Shown here: positions 1 to 10,630 of the stretch, one piece after another
How the letters are laid out: each line of letters opens with the position of its first letter
Numbering within the stretch: the stretch's first letter is position 1
DNA from: Neotamlana sedimentorum
Lineage (GTDB): Bacteria > Bacteroidota > Bacteroidia > Flavobacteriales > Flavobacteriaceae
NCBI RefSeq assembly: GCF_000943565.1
Contig: NZ_JTDW01000001.1
Location: forward strand, 496,001 to 560,000
Reading direction: 5' to 3'
Length of the DNA: 64,000 nt
Program-made: the position numbers and the translations under genes
Notes under the pieces: model-generated
The model's input: only the letters and a program-made list of their open reading frames with translations
Told to the model about the DNA's origin: nothing
Databases searched by the model: none

Positions 1-298
1 AACCAAAGCTTAACTTGATATTATTATTTTTAATATTTTTTTTAGTTAAGTGTCGGTTTTACAACCAATCTTAGTTTTTTTTTTCTGTTAACCCTTTTAA
101 AATTGACTAAAAGAGCAATAAGTTATAAATATTGAACTATAATTTATGTGTAGTAAAGGCTCTTTTTTTGTTAATTGTGTTAACATTTAATAAGTTTTTT
201 TAAATAAAGTTAACCAATTATTTAAGTTAAAATAACAAACTAAACTAATGAAAATTATTACTAATTACCAAGGCCTTATTTTTAGGCGAATTAGTGCC
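1..298 (+). promoter_or_regulatory. Leader region upstream of the first FAS1/SusCD operon
   Basis: Very AT-rich, with no credible coding sequence. It holds one copy of the shared 20-bp motif (108-127) and a TATAATT element at 138-144. The first ATG of the downstream reading frame is at 248, but a second in-frame ATG at 299 gives a much better lipoprotein signal peptide, so the 5' leader is taken to extend to 298. No hairpin or riboswitch-like structure was recognised. Confidence 0.5.
108..127 (+). promoter_or_regulatory. Shared operator-like motif, copy A
   Basis: The sequence TAAAAGAGCAATAAGTTATA matches the copy at 36371-36390 at 17 of 20 positions. A TATAATT element starts exactly 30 bases after the motif start (138-144), the same offset as in the copy at 59417. 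The motif precedes the long plus-strand FAS1/SusC/SusD operon. I infer a binding site for the HTCS encoded at 32254-36285; nothing in the sequence proves which protein binds. Confidence 0.5.
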
Positions 299-2611
299 AT
301 GCAAAAAAAAATATTATTCCTCTTTTTATTGGTGCTTACTATCTTTAGTTGTAGACCAGATGACGCAGAATACGCTCGACCTGATAATCTAGTTGGTACC
401 ATTTATTCTCAACTCGAAGATATGGGGATGTTTAATTATTATTTGCAGGCATTAGATAAAACAGAATATGTTGAACCTTTAAGTAGAGGGGGATCCTGGA
501 CTGTATTTGCACCAACCGATGAAGCCTTCGAAAATTTTATGAGTGAAAATGGCTTTGCTTCTTTTGATGCAATTCCGGATGAAAGGATTATTGATTTTGT
601 TGATAATACAATAATTATAGACGGCTGGAATACAACTACGTTAACATATTTTAGAAATCGTTTTTATTTAGGTCAAAGCTTTAGACGACGAACTCAATAC
701 CAAAGGCCAAATAGAGTTTTTAATACAGATACCTTGCAGCATTTAATGAATTGGGACGATTTAGATCCGGGAGAATATATCGTTAATTACAGTAACGGTA
801 GGTTAAAAACGGTAAATTATTTCCTCGATTCCTACATGGAAACTTGGGGTGTTGAGTATAGCGATTACGAATTTATGTTTCCTGGAGAAACTTTTAACGA
901 AGGCGGCATGAAAGTATTTGATGCCAACGTATCTCAGGCGAATATTGTTGCAGAAAATGGAATTATCTATGCTTTAGATAAAGTTATTGAACCGCAAAAA
1001 AACTTGTATGAGAATTTAGATGCGCCAGAATATAATGATAAGTACTCTATGTTTAAAAAAATAGTAGAGCGATTTGCATCCTTAGTATTAATAGGAGATC
1101 AAGAAAACGAAGAAACTGGAGAAATAGAAACAGTATATCAATATAGATTTTCTACAGGTATAGAAAATGATTTATTGCCTTTTAATCCTTTTGATGAGAA
1201 CTATGCAACCAATATAGATGGTACATTGGCTCAAGCTTGGGGACTATTAGTGCCAACTAACGAGGCATTAACTAATTATTTAAATGGTAACAGTATTCTT
1301 GGTCAATTTTACGATTCTTACGACGATATGCCTTTGGATGTGTTAGGTAAATTTATTAAACCTAATTTCTTTAGAGACTATTATAATATTGTTCCCAGTA
1401 GTTTTGGACAAAGCTACGATTATGGTTTAGGTTTTGTTGATTTTCAAGAAGCGCATGTTGTAGATAAAAAGTTTTGTAGTAATGGTTTATTTATAGGTGT
1501 AAACACCGTGTATACTAACGATAGTTTTGGTACTATTATGGGACCATTACTTTTAGACTCAGAATATTCAATAATGCTAAAATCTATTCAAGATTTAGGT
1601 ATCGATACAGCGCTGCAAAGTAAAGGCGTAAGGTTTTCAATTTTAGGAATTAAAAACGATCAATTTATTGACGTTGCCGATCCTAATAGTGCAACCCGAC
1701 GTATAACCGTGCTTACTGATCCAGATTTGTTCGATCCTACAGATTTATCGGTTATTTATATGGAAGTAACAGGTGATCCTGTTGCTGCAAATAATAGAAT
1801 TTATCCAGATCCTGCAGCTTCAAGTCCTAGTTCTGCCGATATAGCTTATGTGCAAACTACGTTAAACGATATTGTTCTTAATCAAATTATCGACGATGAA
1901 ATAGATTTTAACGCAAATACATATTATCAAACAAGAAGTGGTGAATATGTTTATACTTTTAATGGTAACTCTGCCGCAGGTGGCGAAGATATTTTCTTAG
2001 GAGAATCTGCTCAAATTGATGTAGATGGAATTCAAGAAACATCGAATGGTTACTTTTATAAAATGACGAGCGCAATAAACAGACCAATGCATTTTACTTA
2101 TGGCGCGCTTCTAAATAGCACAACTGATTTCTCAATGTTTCTTCAAGTATTAGAAAGTGCCGAGGCGCTTATAACTATTGTTGGATCGGATGATAAATTA
2201 GTAAATTTCTTAAACCTTACACGTACGTTTACATTATTTGCTCCTAATAATGCAGCAGTACAACAGGCAATTGCCGATGGTGTAATTCCAGACCCAGACC
2301 CAACTTACCTAGCAGGATTAGATGAGCTAGGTTTAGCAACTGCGCAAAAAGAACTTTTAGATTTTGCAAGCAAGCACTTTTTACAGCAGTCGGTTCCAAC
2401 AGATGGGAATACAGCAGGTAGTTTTTCGTCTATGTATTACAGTGAAATTGTTGATTTCGCACCAGTTTACGATGTGTTTTCTGTACAAAGTACAACATCT
2501 TCTGTTACTATAACAAACGAAGAAACAGGGGATACAGTAACTACCAACGGAATCACCAACTTATTATCTAAACGAGTTGTAATTCACGAAATAAGCGATT
2601 ACATAAAATAA
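299..2611 (+). CDS. FAS1 (fasciclin) domain surface lipoprotein
   Basis: A lipoprotein with repeated FAS1-type segments. The classic signature SWTVFAPTDEAFENFM is near the N-terminus, and a second copy near the C-terminus reads TFTLFAPNNAAVQQAI. Two more diverged units probably lie between. The frame opens at 248, but the ATG at 299 gives a compact signal peptide ending in the lipobox TIFSC, so I chose that start; the upstream start would add 17 mostly polar residues. FAS1 domains are adhesion or ligand-binding folds. Here the gene sits 25 bases before a SusC gene, so a role as an accessory surface glycan-binding protein is plausible. The ligand is unknown. Confidence 0.85.
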   Translation: MQKKILFLFLLVLTIFSCRPDDAEYARPDNLVGTIYSQLEDMGMFNYYLQALDKTEYVEPLSRGGSWTVFAPTDEAFENFMSENGFASFDAIPDERIIDFVDNTIIIDGWNTTTLTYFRNRFYLGQSFRRRTQYQRPNRVFNTDTLQHLMNWDDLDPGEYIVNYSNGRLKTVNYFLDSYMETWGVEYSDYEFMFPGETFNEGGMKVFDANVSQANIVAENGIIYALDKVIEPQKNLYENLDAPEYNDKYSMFKKIVERFASLVLIGDQENEETGEIETVYQYRFSTGIENDLLPFNPFDENYATNIDGTLAQAWGLLVPTNEALTNYLNGNSILGQFYDSYDDMPLDVLGKFIKPNFFRDYYNIVPSSFGQSYDYGLGFVDFQEAHVVDKKFCSNGLFIGVNTVYTNDSFGTIMGPLLLDSEYSIMLKSIQDLGIDTALQSKGVRFSILGIKNDQFIDVADPNSATRRITVLTDPDLFDPTDLSVIYMEVTGDPVAANNRIYPDPAASSPSSADIAYVQTTLNDIVLNQIIDDEIDFNANTYYQTRSGEYVYTFNGNSAAGGEDIFLGESAQIDVDGIQETSNGYFYKMTSAINRPMHFTYGALLNSTTDFSMFLQVLESAEALITIVGSDDKLVNFLNLTRTFTLFAPNNAAVQQAIADGVIPDPDPTYLAGLDELGLATAQKELLDFASKHFLQQSVPTDGNTAGSFSSMYYSEIVDFAPVYDVFSVQSTTSSVTITNEETGDTVTTNGITNLLSKRVVIHEISDYIK

Positions 2612-2636
2612 TTTAAAAACATAAAGTTTACTAAAT

Positions 2637-5600
2637 ATGAAGTATAAATATAGGTCATATACGTATGCCTTAGTGGTGCTTTGCACATTAATGTCAATGT
2701 GTAATATTACTGCTCAATCAAGGACTATCGTTTCAGGTAGTATTACTGGGGTTGCAGATGGATTACCTTTAGGCGGGGCTACTATTGCAGAAAAAGATAA
2801 AGATAATCGTGTTATTAATGGTGTCGTGGCAGATTTTAATGGGAATTACTCCATAGCAATTAAAGATCCCAATAACACCTTAACTTTTTCGTTTGTTGGT
2901 TTTGTTACAAAAGAAGTTGTTCCAGGGGCTAAAACAACTATTAATGTTCAGCTTGAGGAAGATATTTCTCAACTAGATGCGGTTTTACTTCGAGGAACAA
3001 AAAAAGTGTTTACCGGCGAATTCGAAATGGATAAACGACGTATAGCCACGGCCATGGAAACTATAGATGTAAAAGAAATTAGCGAAACAGTGTCCTCTGG
3101 AATTGTCGATCAGTTACAAGGGCGTTTAAGTGGTGTAGATATTGTTGCCAATTCTGGAGAACCAGGCGCAGGAATGTCTATTCGAATTCGTGGTACGTCT
3201 TCATTAAATGCATCGTCAGAACCATTAATTGTTATAAATGGTGTGCCTTTTGAAACGGAAATAGATGATTTATTCGATTTTAGTTCGGCCGACGAAGAAC
3301 AATATGCAGCCATGATTGGTGTGTCTCCAGACGATATTGAAGAAATTTCGGTTTTAAAAGATGCGGCTGCTACAGCACAATTTGGTTCGCGTGCAGCTAA
3401 CGGTGTTTTACTTATAAAAACGAAACGTGGTACAAAAGGTCCTGCAAGATTTTCATATAGTTATAAAGGTACTGTAGGTTGGCAGCCGGATGGTATTCCA
3501 ATGTTAAATGGAGATCAATACTCTACTTTAATTAAGGATGAGTTAATTGCAACAAACAATCAAACCGAATATCCGCAAATTGAGTATAATCCAGATTACG
3601 AGCTTTATAATTTATATAACAAGAATATAGATTGGATAGACGAAATTACCAGAAGAGGCTCAACTCAAGAACACTTTATTGGTGTTTCTGGTGGTGGTGA
3701 AAAATCGTCTTACCGTGTGTCTGCAAGTTATAAAGACCAAGTAGGAACAACATTAGGTAGTGCATTTAAACTGTTTACCGCAAGAGCCATTTTAGATTAT
3801 AATATATCAGATAAAATAACAATTTCATCGGAGTTATCGTATAGTCATGGTGATTTAGACCGCTCATATGCAAAAGATAATAGTTTAGGTCAACAAGCTC
3901 TACGTGCTTTGGCTTTAATAAAAATGCCAAACCAATCTATTTACCAAGTAGATGAAAACGGTAATTATACAGACCAATATTTTACACCAACAGATGCTTT
4001 TCAAGGTAATGGTGTAGTTTATTATAACCCTGTGGCAATGGCTAATTTATCTCGAAATAATACCGAGAATAACAGAATAACGCCAATATTTAGATTCAAT
4101 TATAAACCTATAAAAGCTTTAGATTTTCGTTCTATTATATCGTTCGATATTAATGTAGATAAAACATCTCGTTTTGTACCAGAAGCTGCTATTGGAGCTG
4201 CCTGGACAAATTCTGGGGCTAATCGTTCTACCTTTGCAGATGCCGAGTTTTACGTGGTTCGTACAGATAATAGGTTAATTTGGAATCCAGGATTAGGCGA
4301 TAACCATTCTTTATTTACAAGTGCAGCTATTCAAACTTACGAAAAAACAAGTCAAGGTTATGCTGCAGTAGCAAGTAACTCGCCAAGTAACTATATTCAA
4401 ACTCCAATTGCTTTAACGAGAATTGAAGGAAGTGGAAACGATTTAACTTCTACATTCACTCAAAATAGAACCGTAGCTTATAATTTTATGTTTAACTATC
4501 AATATCTTGATCGTTATATTTTAAGTGGAGGTATTCGATCTGAAGGTAACTCAAAATTTGGTAGTAGTTATCGTTATGGTGTATTTCCTAGTATTGCAGG
4601 TAAATGGATAATTTCTAATGAGCCATTTTTAGTTGATTACGATTTTATTGATGAGCTAGGACTTCGTGCTAGTTACGGTGTTAATGGTAATTCGCCTAGT
4701 TTCAACTATGGTCAGTATAACACCTATACCACTTATAACTATAACTATTTAGATGAACGACCTGTTTACCCTAACAATATGGAATTAACAGATTTACGTT
4801 GGGAAACCGTAGTTCAAAGCAATATAGGGTTAACTTACTCTTTTTTTAATAATAGACTTAGTGGTGATTTAGAGTTTTACCAGAAAAAAACTATAGATAT
4901 GTTAACTAAAAACACATCTATACCAACAACCTCAGGGTTTTCTACAGTACCTTTTTTAAATTTAGGTGATGTAAATAATGAAGGTTTCGAACTTAGTGTT
5001 AGAACTAAAATAATAGATAATGAAGATTTTGGTTTAGACTTCAATTTTAACGTTGCACGAAACAGAAACTTAATAACGAGAATTACAGATGCTCAGGATG
5101 TAGAAGATGGTAACCCGTTAGCTACAGGACCAGATGGTTATTTAAAACGTATACAAGAAGGTAACCCAATTGGTTCGTTTTATGGTTACCGCTACTTAGG
5201 TGTTTTTAGTAGTTCAGACGATTTAATAGCTAGAGATGCAAACGGAGATATTATTTATGATATCGATGGAGAACCTAAAAACTTAGTTTTTAATAACGGT
5301 TATGAGTTTAGAGCTGGAGATGCAATGTACGAAGATATTAATAAAGATGGTAATATTAACCGACTTGATGTTGTGTATATTGGTAATGCAAACCCGTTAT
5401 TATATGGTGGTTTTGGTCCAACTATTCGATATAAAAACTTCCAAGTAAATGCGTTTTTTAATTACAGATACAATCAGAAAATTATTAATATCGCTCGCAT
5501 GCAAACAGAAAGCATGGATAGTTTCGATAACCAAAGTACAGCTGTTTTAAGACGTTGGAGATTTGAAGGCGACCAAACCGATATTCCAAGAGCGGTATTA

Positions 5601-5888
5601 AATAGTCCTGTAAATACATTAGGATCAGATCGTTTTCTTGAAGATGCCTCTTTTATGAGATTAAAATATGTAACCTTAAGATATAATTTACCAAAGCCAT
5701 TTATTAAGAAAATTAACTTTACCAATGCATCGGTTTATGTTACAGGAACCAACTTGTTAACATTTACAAAGTATTCGGGAGCCGATCCAGAAACAGGTAA
5801 CAGTAGTAACTGGCAGAATTTGGGTTACGATACAAACCAAACGCCACGGTCGCAACAAGTTACTGTAGGTTTAAATCTTACATTTTAA
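2637..5888 (+). CDS. SusC/RagA-family TonB-dependent outer-membrane transporter (first pair)
   Basis: Imports oligosaccharides across the outer membrane with its SusD partner, powered by TonB. A signal peptide ending in NITAQ is followed by a carboxypeptidase-regulatory-like domain (about residues 30-110, with DFNGNYSI and FSFVGFVTKEV), a plug domain (about 140-265, with LQGRLSGVDIV and GSRAANGVLLIKTKRG) and a long beta-barrel to the C-terminus. The 1083-residue length is normal for SusC. The usual DEVVVIGYG-type stretch before the plug is replaced by LDAVLLRGTKKVFTGEF, so the TonB box is atypical. It lies 22 bases before a SusD gene, with FAS1 lipoproteins on both sides of the pair. Confidence 0.95.
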   Translation: MKYKYRSYTYALVVLCTLMSMCNITAQSRTIVSGSITGVADGLPLGGATIAEKDKDNRVINGVVADFNGNYSIAIKDPNNTLTFSFVGFVTKEVVPGAKTTINVQLEEDISQLDAVLLRGTKKVFTGEFEMDKRRIATAMETIDVKEISETVSSGIVDQLQGRLSGVDIVANSGEPGAGMSIRIRGTSSLNASSEPLIVINGVPFETEIDDLFDFSSADEEQYAAMIGVSPDDIEEISVLKDAAATAQFGSRAANGVLLIKTKRGTKGPARFSYSYKGTVGWQPDGIPMLNGDQYSTLIKDELIATNNQTEYPQIEYNPDYELYNLYNKNIDWIDEITRRGSTQEHFIGVSGGGEKSSYRVSASYKDQVGTTLGSAFKLFTARAILDYNISDKITISSELSYSHGDLDRSYAKDNSLGQQALRALALIKMPNQSIYQVDENGNYTDQYFTPTDAFQGNGVVYYNPVAMANLSRNNTENNRITPIFRFNYKPIKALDFRSIISFDINVDKTSRFVPEAAIGAAWTNSGANRSTFADAEFYVVRTDNRLIWNPGLGDNHSLFTSAAIQTYEKTSQGYAAVASNSPSNYIQTPIALTRIEGSGNDLTSTFTQNRTVAYNFMFNYQYLDRYILSGGIRSEGNSKFGSSYRYGVFPSIAGKWIISNEPFLVDYDFIDELGLRASYGVNGNSPSFNYGQYNTYTTYNYNYLDERPVYPNNMELTDLRWETVVQSNIGLTYSFFNNRLSGDLEFYQKKTIDMLTKNTSIPTTSGFSTVPFLNLGDVNNEGFELSVRTKIIDNEDFGLDFNFNVARNRNLITRITDAQDVEDGNPLATGPDGYLKRIQEGNPIGSFYGYRYLGVFSSSDDLIARDANGDIIYDIDGEPKNLVFNNGYEFRAGDAMYEDINKDGNINRLDVVYIGNANPLLYGGFGPTIRYKNFQVNAFFNYRYNQKIINIARMQTESMDSFDNQSTAVLRRWRFEGDQTDIPRAVLNSPVNTLGSDRFLEDASFMRLKYVTLRYNLPKPFIKKINFTNASVYVTGTNLLTFTKYSGADPETGNSSNWQNLGYDTNQTPRSQQVTVGLNLTF

Positions 5889-5910
5889 TTGGTAATAACT
5901 TATTAGCATT

Positions 5911-7374
5911 ATGAAAAAGTACATATTAAATAAATTAATTATTGTTCCAATAGTATTGGTTACATTATTTTCATGTAGCGATTATTTAGAGTTGGAACCG
6001 CAAGACAGCCTTATTCAACAAGAGTTTTGGCAAAATAAAGAACAAGTTTCTGCAGCTGTAGCAGGATGTTATGCCTCAATGAATGAGTCTGGATTTACAG
6101 ATAGAGTATTTAAGTGGGGGGAGCTTAGAGCAGAAATGTTATTATCGCTTAGAGCTGGTAACGACGATAACAATATGTTAAGCAATTATATGATTCCAAC
6201 CAGTAGCTTAGTAAACTGGAGTAATTTTTATAAAACAATAAACTATTGTAATCTAGTTTTAGAGTTTGCCGATGGTGCACAGGCTAACGACTTATCGTTT
6301 ACAGAGCAAGAACTAGCAACATTTAAAGCAGAAGTTTTGACCATTCGCTCATTAGTTTACTTTATTCTTGTTAAGAATTTTAAAGAAGTACCTCTAGTTT
6401 TAACAGGAACTTCAACGAGTCAAGTAGATTTTTATCCTCCCAAAAGTACAGAAGCTGAAGTTCTTACTCAAATAATTTCCGATTTACAAATAGCAGTAGA
6501 CGATTTAAATTTAGGATATTCAGAGTCTGCCGCTTACGATAAAGGCAGAATGACTAAAGGTGCTGCACTGGCAATTTTAGCCGATGTATATTTATGGAAC
6601 GAGCAATACGATGAGTGTATAGCTGCAACACAAGAAATTATTGATTCTGGCAGATATGCCTTAGTAGATGGATCGGACTGGTTAAACGATATTTTTGTTG
6701 AAGGAAACTCAGTTGAAGGTATTTTCGAACTTCAATTTAGCGATTTAAACAGTACGTATCAAAATGCATTTTATGTTGAAAGTCCTTTATACGCACCGTA
6801 TAATCCAATTAGAGAATTATATGAAGATTACCCAGACGATATTCGAGCAGATTTGGGAACCTACGATAGGGAAACAAATGCTATTTTTAAATTTTCAGGT
6901 GTCGATGTTACAGGTAATTACCGTGGGCAACAAGAGTTTTTTAACACCTTTATATTTTATCGCTATGCCGAAATTCTTTTAATGCAAGCCGAAGCACTTA
7001 CATTATCTACTACAAATAAAGATTTACAACGTGCTGCTAATTTAATTGAGCTTGTGCATCAACGAGCCACTGGAGCACCGCTAGATGTGTCTTTAGATGA
7101 AGCTACACTTTTAAATACAGTGTTACTTGAGAGACAAAAAGAATTGGCTTATGAAAGTAAACGATGGTATGATTTATTACGATTTGCTAGAAGAAATAAT
7201 TTTCAAGATCAATATTTAATTCTGAATCTTGTCGATATAAAAGCAGGCCCTGATAATTATGAGCAACTTTTAAGTTATTATTCTAATTCAGAGGCATATT
7301 TCCTCCCAATTTTTCAAAATGAATTAAATTTAAATGAGAACTTGGTTCAAAATCCTTATTACGATAACAATTAA
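5911..7374 (+). CDS. SusD/RagB-family glycan-binding lipoprotein (first pair)
   Basis: Outer-membrane lipoprotein that caps the adjacent SusC barrel and binds glycan. A signal peptide with lipobox LFSC is followed by the typical SusD opening DYLELEPQDSL and an alpha-helical TPR-like core. The C-terminal region contains LLERQKELAYESKRWYDLLRF, a very common SusD signature, and ends with the usual LNENLVQNPYY tail. The 487-residue length is normal. It is co-directional with the upstream SusC (22 bases) and the downstream FAS1 gene (11 bases), so all three are probably cotranscribed. Confidence 0.95.
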   Translation: MKKYILNKLIIVPIVLVTLFSCSDYLELEPQDSLIQQEFWQNKEQVSAAVAGCYASMNESGFTDRVFKWGELRAEMLLSLRAGNDDNNMLSNYMIPTSSLVNWSNFYKTINYCNLVLEFADGAQANDLSFTEQELATFKAEVLTIRSLVYFILVKNFKEVPLVLTGTSTSQVDFYPPKSTEAEVLTQIISDLQIAVDDLNLGYSESAAYDKGRMTKGAALAILADVYLWNEQYDECIAATQEIIDSGRYALVDGSDWLNDIFVEGNSVEGIFELQFSDLNSTYQNAFYVESPLYAPYNPIRELYEDYPDDIRADLGTYDRETNAIFKFSGVDVTGNYRGQQEFFNTFIFYRYAEILLMQAEALTLSTTNKDLQRAANLIELVHQRATGAPLDVSLDEATLLNTVLLERQKELAYESKRWYDLLRFARRNNFQDQYLILNLVDIKAGPDNYEQLLSYYSNSEAYFLPIFQNELNLNENLVQNPYYDNN

Positions 7375-7385
7375 AACTAAATAAG

Positions 7386-9047
7386 ATGGAAACAAATAAA
7401 TTAATAACCTGGATTGGATGTTTGTGTGCCTTCCTTTTTATGTTAAACAGCTGTAACGATAGTCTCGACGGTACCACCTTTTTTACTACCGATGAGATGA
7501 CAATTGCCGAAACCTTAGAGGCTAACCCCGATAAGTTTTCTATGTATGTTGAAATTCTGGAAAAAACAGATTTCTATAATGCTTTTAAAAGTTATGGAAC
7601 CTATACTTGTTTTGCACCAACAAATTTAGCCATTTCAAACTACATCAAGGAAAGATGGAATGCTACTAGCATTAGCGAGTTAAGTTCTCCCGAACATTTA
7701 GAGTTTTTAAAAATAATAGTAAAATTCCATACATTACCAACCAGAAGAGCTGCCAGTAGTTTTGTAGAGGGGCGTATTCCCGAACTAACCTATACTGGTG
7801 ATTATCTTACAACCTCATACGTTGGTGGTGGTGGTATTGCTAATGTTCAAATTAATCGCGAAGCAACTTTAGATCAATATGATATTGAAGCGAACAACGG
7901 AATTATTCATGCTATCGATGCCGTTTTACCACCTTTTATAGATCCTGTGCCAAAAATTATGGAAGATTCTGGGAACTATACCATTTTTGTTGAAGCCTTA
8001 AAACAAACAGGATATTACGACGAATTCTCTGAAATTTATAACGAAGATGGAGTTAGAATTAATTTTACCATTTTGGCAGAGTCTGATGCTATTTATGCAG
8101 AAAACGGTATTAACTCTTTCGCAGATTTAGCTAACTTTATATCACCAGATAATTCTGATTATACAGATGCTACAAACGATTTAAATCGTTTCATTGCGTA
8201 TCACGCAGCGCAAGATTTTTATTACTCGTCCGATTTTCCTGATGATGGATTCATATCTACAGTATTAGTAAATAATGCAATTAAGTCGTTAAAAACAGAT
8301 AAAGAACTTAAAATTAACGAAACTGAAACAGGGGTAGATGATACTTGGATTTCACTACTTTCAGAATCTAGTAATTTACCAGCAAAAAATGGTGTTTATC
8401 ATACAGTAGATAAGTTACTAACCATTTTTACGCCAGAGCCTAAATATCAAATTTTCGATTTTACTTTAACACCAAGTGTTGGTAAACTTGCTTACGGTAC
8501 TTGGTATGGCGACGACCAAAATGCAGGGCCATTTACTAACCCTAGAGTATTTCCTGCTACTAGAGTTAGAATTTTAAGACAAAGCAGTAACCCGTCTTAC
8601 GGTACACCGCAAGATGGTGGTAATACTGTTTTTAATTGTGGTTCGGTAACTTGGTTAGAGTTTGATACGCCTGTGCTTCCTAAGGGTAAATACGAGGTAA
8701 GAGTTTGTGGTAACCAAGGGAATAATGGTCGTCCAGTTTTTCAAATTTATTGGGACGGACAACCTATTGGTTCGCAATGGGATATGAGAGATAATCTTGT
8801 GGATGTTTTTGGTTCTAATTGGGCCGAAGTAGATTCACTTGAAATGCGATCTAAAGGTTATGTAAGAGGACTAAAAGACCGATTTAACGGTAGTGGTGTC
8901 TCGGCTTACGATAACTCTAACTGGGGTCGATTTATTGTAACTAGCGATTTATTATGCCCTGTACAACAATCGCATGTACTTCGATTAGAAACTATAAGGT
9001 CTGGAGGTATTCCAATTGATTATGTAGAGTTTGTGCCAGTAGACTAA
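7386..9047 (+). CDS. FAS1-domain lipoprotein with C-terminal carbohydrate-binding-like domain
   Basis: A signal peptide with lipobox LNSC (MLNSCNDSLDG) marks a surface lipoprotein. Two FAS1-like segments follow, the first around residues 45-180 (YTCFAPTNLAISNYI, NGIIHAIDAVLPP) and the second around 195-345 (NYTIFVEALKQTGYYDEF, NGVYHTVDKLL). The remaining 200 residues look like a beta-sandwich with a terminal strand HVLRLETIRSGGIPIDYVEF, reminiscent of carbohydrate-binding modules; this is inference from pattern only. It lies between SusD and another FAS1 gene and probably acts as an accessory glycan-binding protein of the first SusCD system. Confidence 0.85.
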   Translation: METNKLITWIGCLCAFLFMLNSCNDSLDGTTFFTTDEMTIAETLEANPDKFSMYVEILEKTDFYNAFKSYGTYTCFAPTNLAISNYIKERWNATSISELSSPEHLEFLKIIVKFHTLPTRRAASSFVEGRIPELTYTGDYLTTSYVGGGGIANVQINREATLDQYDIEANNGIIHAIDAVLPPFIDPVPKIMEDSGNYTIFVEALKQTGYYDEFSEIYNEDGVRINFTILAESDAIYAENGINSFADLANFISPDNSDYTDATNDLNRFIAYHAAQDFYYSSDFPDDGFISTVLVNNAIKSLKTDKELKINETETGVDDTWISLLSESSNLPAKNGVYHTVDKLLTIFTPEPKYQIFDFTLTPSVGKLAYGTWYGDDQNAGPFTNPRVFPATRVRILRQSSNPSYGTPQDGGNTVFNCGSVTWLEFDTPVLPKGKYEVRVCGNQGNNGRPVFQIYWDGQPIGSQWDMRDNLVDVFGSNWAEVDSLEMRSKGYVRGLKDRFNGSGVSAYDNSNWGRFIVTSDLLCPVQQSHVLRLETIRSGGIPIDYVEFVPVD

Positions 9048-9072
9048 TTTTTATAATTATAAAGAATTTAAA

Positions 9073-10593
9073 ATGAAAAATAAAATTAATGCCATAATTA
9101 ACTTTAGTCGTTTATTAGCTTTACTAAGCTTGCTAATCGTTTTTGGTTGTAAAGATGAGGCCTGGGATGATCACTATGAAGCACTCGATCCTCTACTTGA
9201 AAATAATATCTTAACGGTACTTTCTCAAGACTCAGATTTTTCAACGTTTCTTAATTATGTGTATCAAACAGGGTATAATGAGCAGCTTGAAACAGCTCAG
9301 GCCTATACTGTTTGGGCACCAACTAACGATGCGTTTAATCAGGTTCCAAGCAATATTTTAAACGATCCAGATTTGTTAAAGGAACTCATAGGAAATCATA
9401 TAAGCCTATTTAGCTATAATGCTTCAAGCGAAGATGAAGTTTTAGTGAAAATGTTTAACAATAAATATGTTGAATTTTTAAACACAACTGGAGGCTCAAC
9501 TTTTGGTGGTGTAAATGTTGTTGAAAGCGATATTTTGGCTTCAAATGGTATTGTACATGCTATTGATAGTGTTTTAGAAGTTAACCCAAATATTTGGGGG
9601 TATTTAAACGAAAATAGCGACCAGTTTCCAACGTTAATGACGTTTTTAGAACAATTTAATGAAACGGCTTTCGATGAAGATAATAGTGTTGAAATAGGTA
9701 CAAACACACTAGGACAAACCGTGTACGATTCCATTTTTAGTACAACCAATAGTTATTTTAAAACAATTGGAGATTTAAGCTTAGAAGAATCACGATATAC
9801 TTTTATTGGTTTAACCGAAGATGTTTATGCCGACGTATTCGATATTTTTGATGATTATTACTATTACCCAATTGAAGACACCATAAAAAATAATACCGAT
9901 AAGGCTATTTTTAAGAATCTAACTTATGATTTGGTTGATGTAAGCGAATTAAACGGTAGTAAAATAACCTCTACAACAGGTGGCGAACTTTTATTAAACG
10001 CTTCAGATGTCGATGAAGAAATCGAGTTAAGTAACGGTAATGTGCTTATCGTTAATCAATTAAATTTCGATCCTAAAGATGTTATTTACAAACCTATTCG
10101 TTACGAAGTTGAAAATACCGAAAGACGAACCATTGGGTCATTAACAGACTTTTCAATTCAAAAAAATTACGATGCCTTTGCGTCTGAAGAGTTTACTAAT
10201 ACTATAACATTGTTAAGAAACCCAGATGGAAATGATGGTAACAATTATTTTGAAGTTGCATTTACCAATGTGTTATCTGCAAGTTATAAAATTAACGCCA
10301 AATTTACACCAGTAGGTGCTGCTCAAAGCACTAAGTTAAAATTTGAATTAAGATATATTGGTTCTAATTTTTTACCTGTTGTTGAAGAAATAGGGCCTGT
10401 AGTAGTAAGCAATTTAGAAGACGGTGTAATTAGTATTGGAGATGAGTACGATTTTACATTTTTTGTTAACGAAGATATTGATAACTACTTTCATGTAAAC
10501 CTACGAGTAATTGTAGATGTAAGCGAACCAGAGCTTTTATTGTACGATCGTAGTTTTGGTCTTGACTATGTAGAATTGGTGCCAACTGAATAA
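9073..10593 (+). CDS. FAS1-domain lipoprotein, second of a tandem pair
   Basis: A signal peptide ends at lipobox VFGC. The first FAS1 unit is clear (AYTVWAPTNDAFNQVP, then NGIVHAIDSVLEVNP); a second, degenerate unit runs to about residue 340. The C-terminal part again looks like a beta-sandwich ending in DRSFGLDYVELVPTE, parallel to the LETIRSGGIPIDYVEFVPVD ending of the preceding protein. The two tandem genes therefore share architecture and probably arose by an old duplication. The gene lies between the first SusD and the second SusC. Likely a surface glycan-binding accessory; the ligand is unknown. Confidence 0.85.
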   Translation: MKNKINAIINFSRLLALLSLLIVFGCKDEAWDDHYEALDPLLENNILTVLSQDSDFSTFLNYVYQTGYNEQLETAQAYTVWAPTNDAFNQVPSNILNDPDLLKELIGNHISLFSYNASSEDEVLVKMFNNKYVEFLNTTGGSTFGGVNVVESDILASNGIVHAIDSVLEVNPNIWGYLNENSDQFPTLMTFLEQFNETAFDEDNSVEIGTNTLGQTVYDSIFSTTNSYFKTIGDLSLEESRYTFIGLTEDVYADVFDIFDDYYYYPIEDTIKNNTDKAIFKNLTYDLVDVSELNGSKITSTTGGELLLNASDVDEEIELSNGNVLIVNQLNFDPKDVIYKPIRYEVENTERRTIGSLTDFSIQKNYDAFASEEFTNTITLLRNPDGNDGNNYFEVAFTNVLSASYKINAKFTPVGAAQSTKLKFELRYIGSNFLPVVEEIGPVVVSNLEDGVISIGDEYDFTFFVNEDIDNYFHVNLRVIVDVSEPELLLYDRSFGLDYVELVPTE

Positions 10594-10630
10594 CAATTAC
10601 ATCCAAAAATTAAATTTGAATTATCTAATT

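Noticed and set aside
10616-10630. TTG start for the second SusC gene.
   Set aside because: The ATG at 10631 directly begins a normal signal peptide; the TTG only adds five residues.
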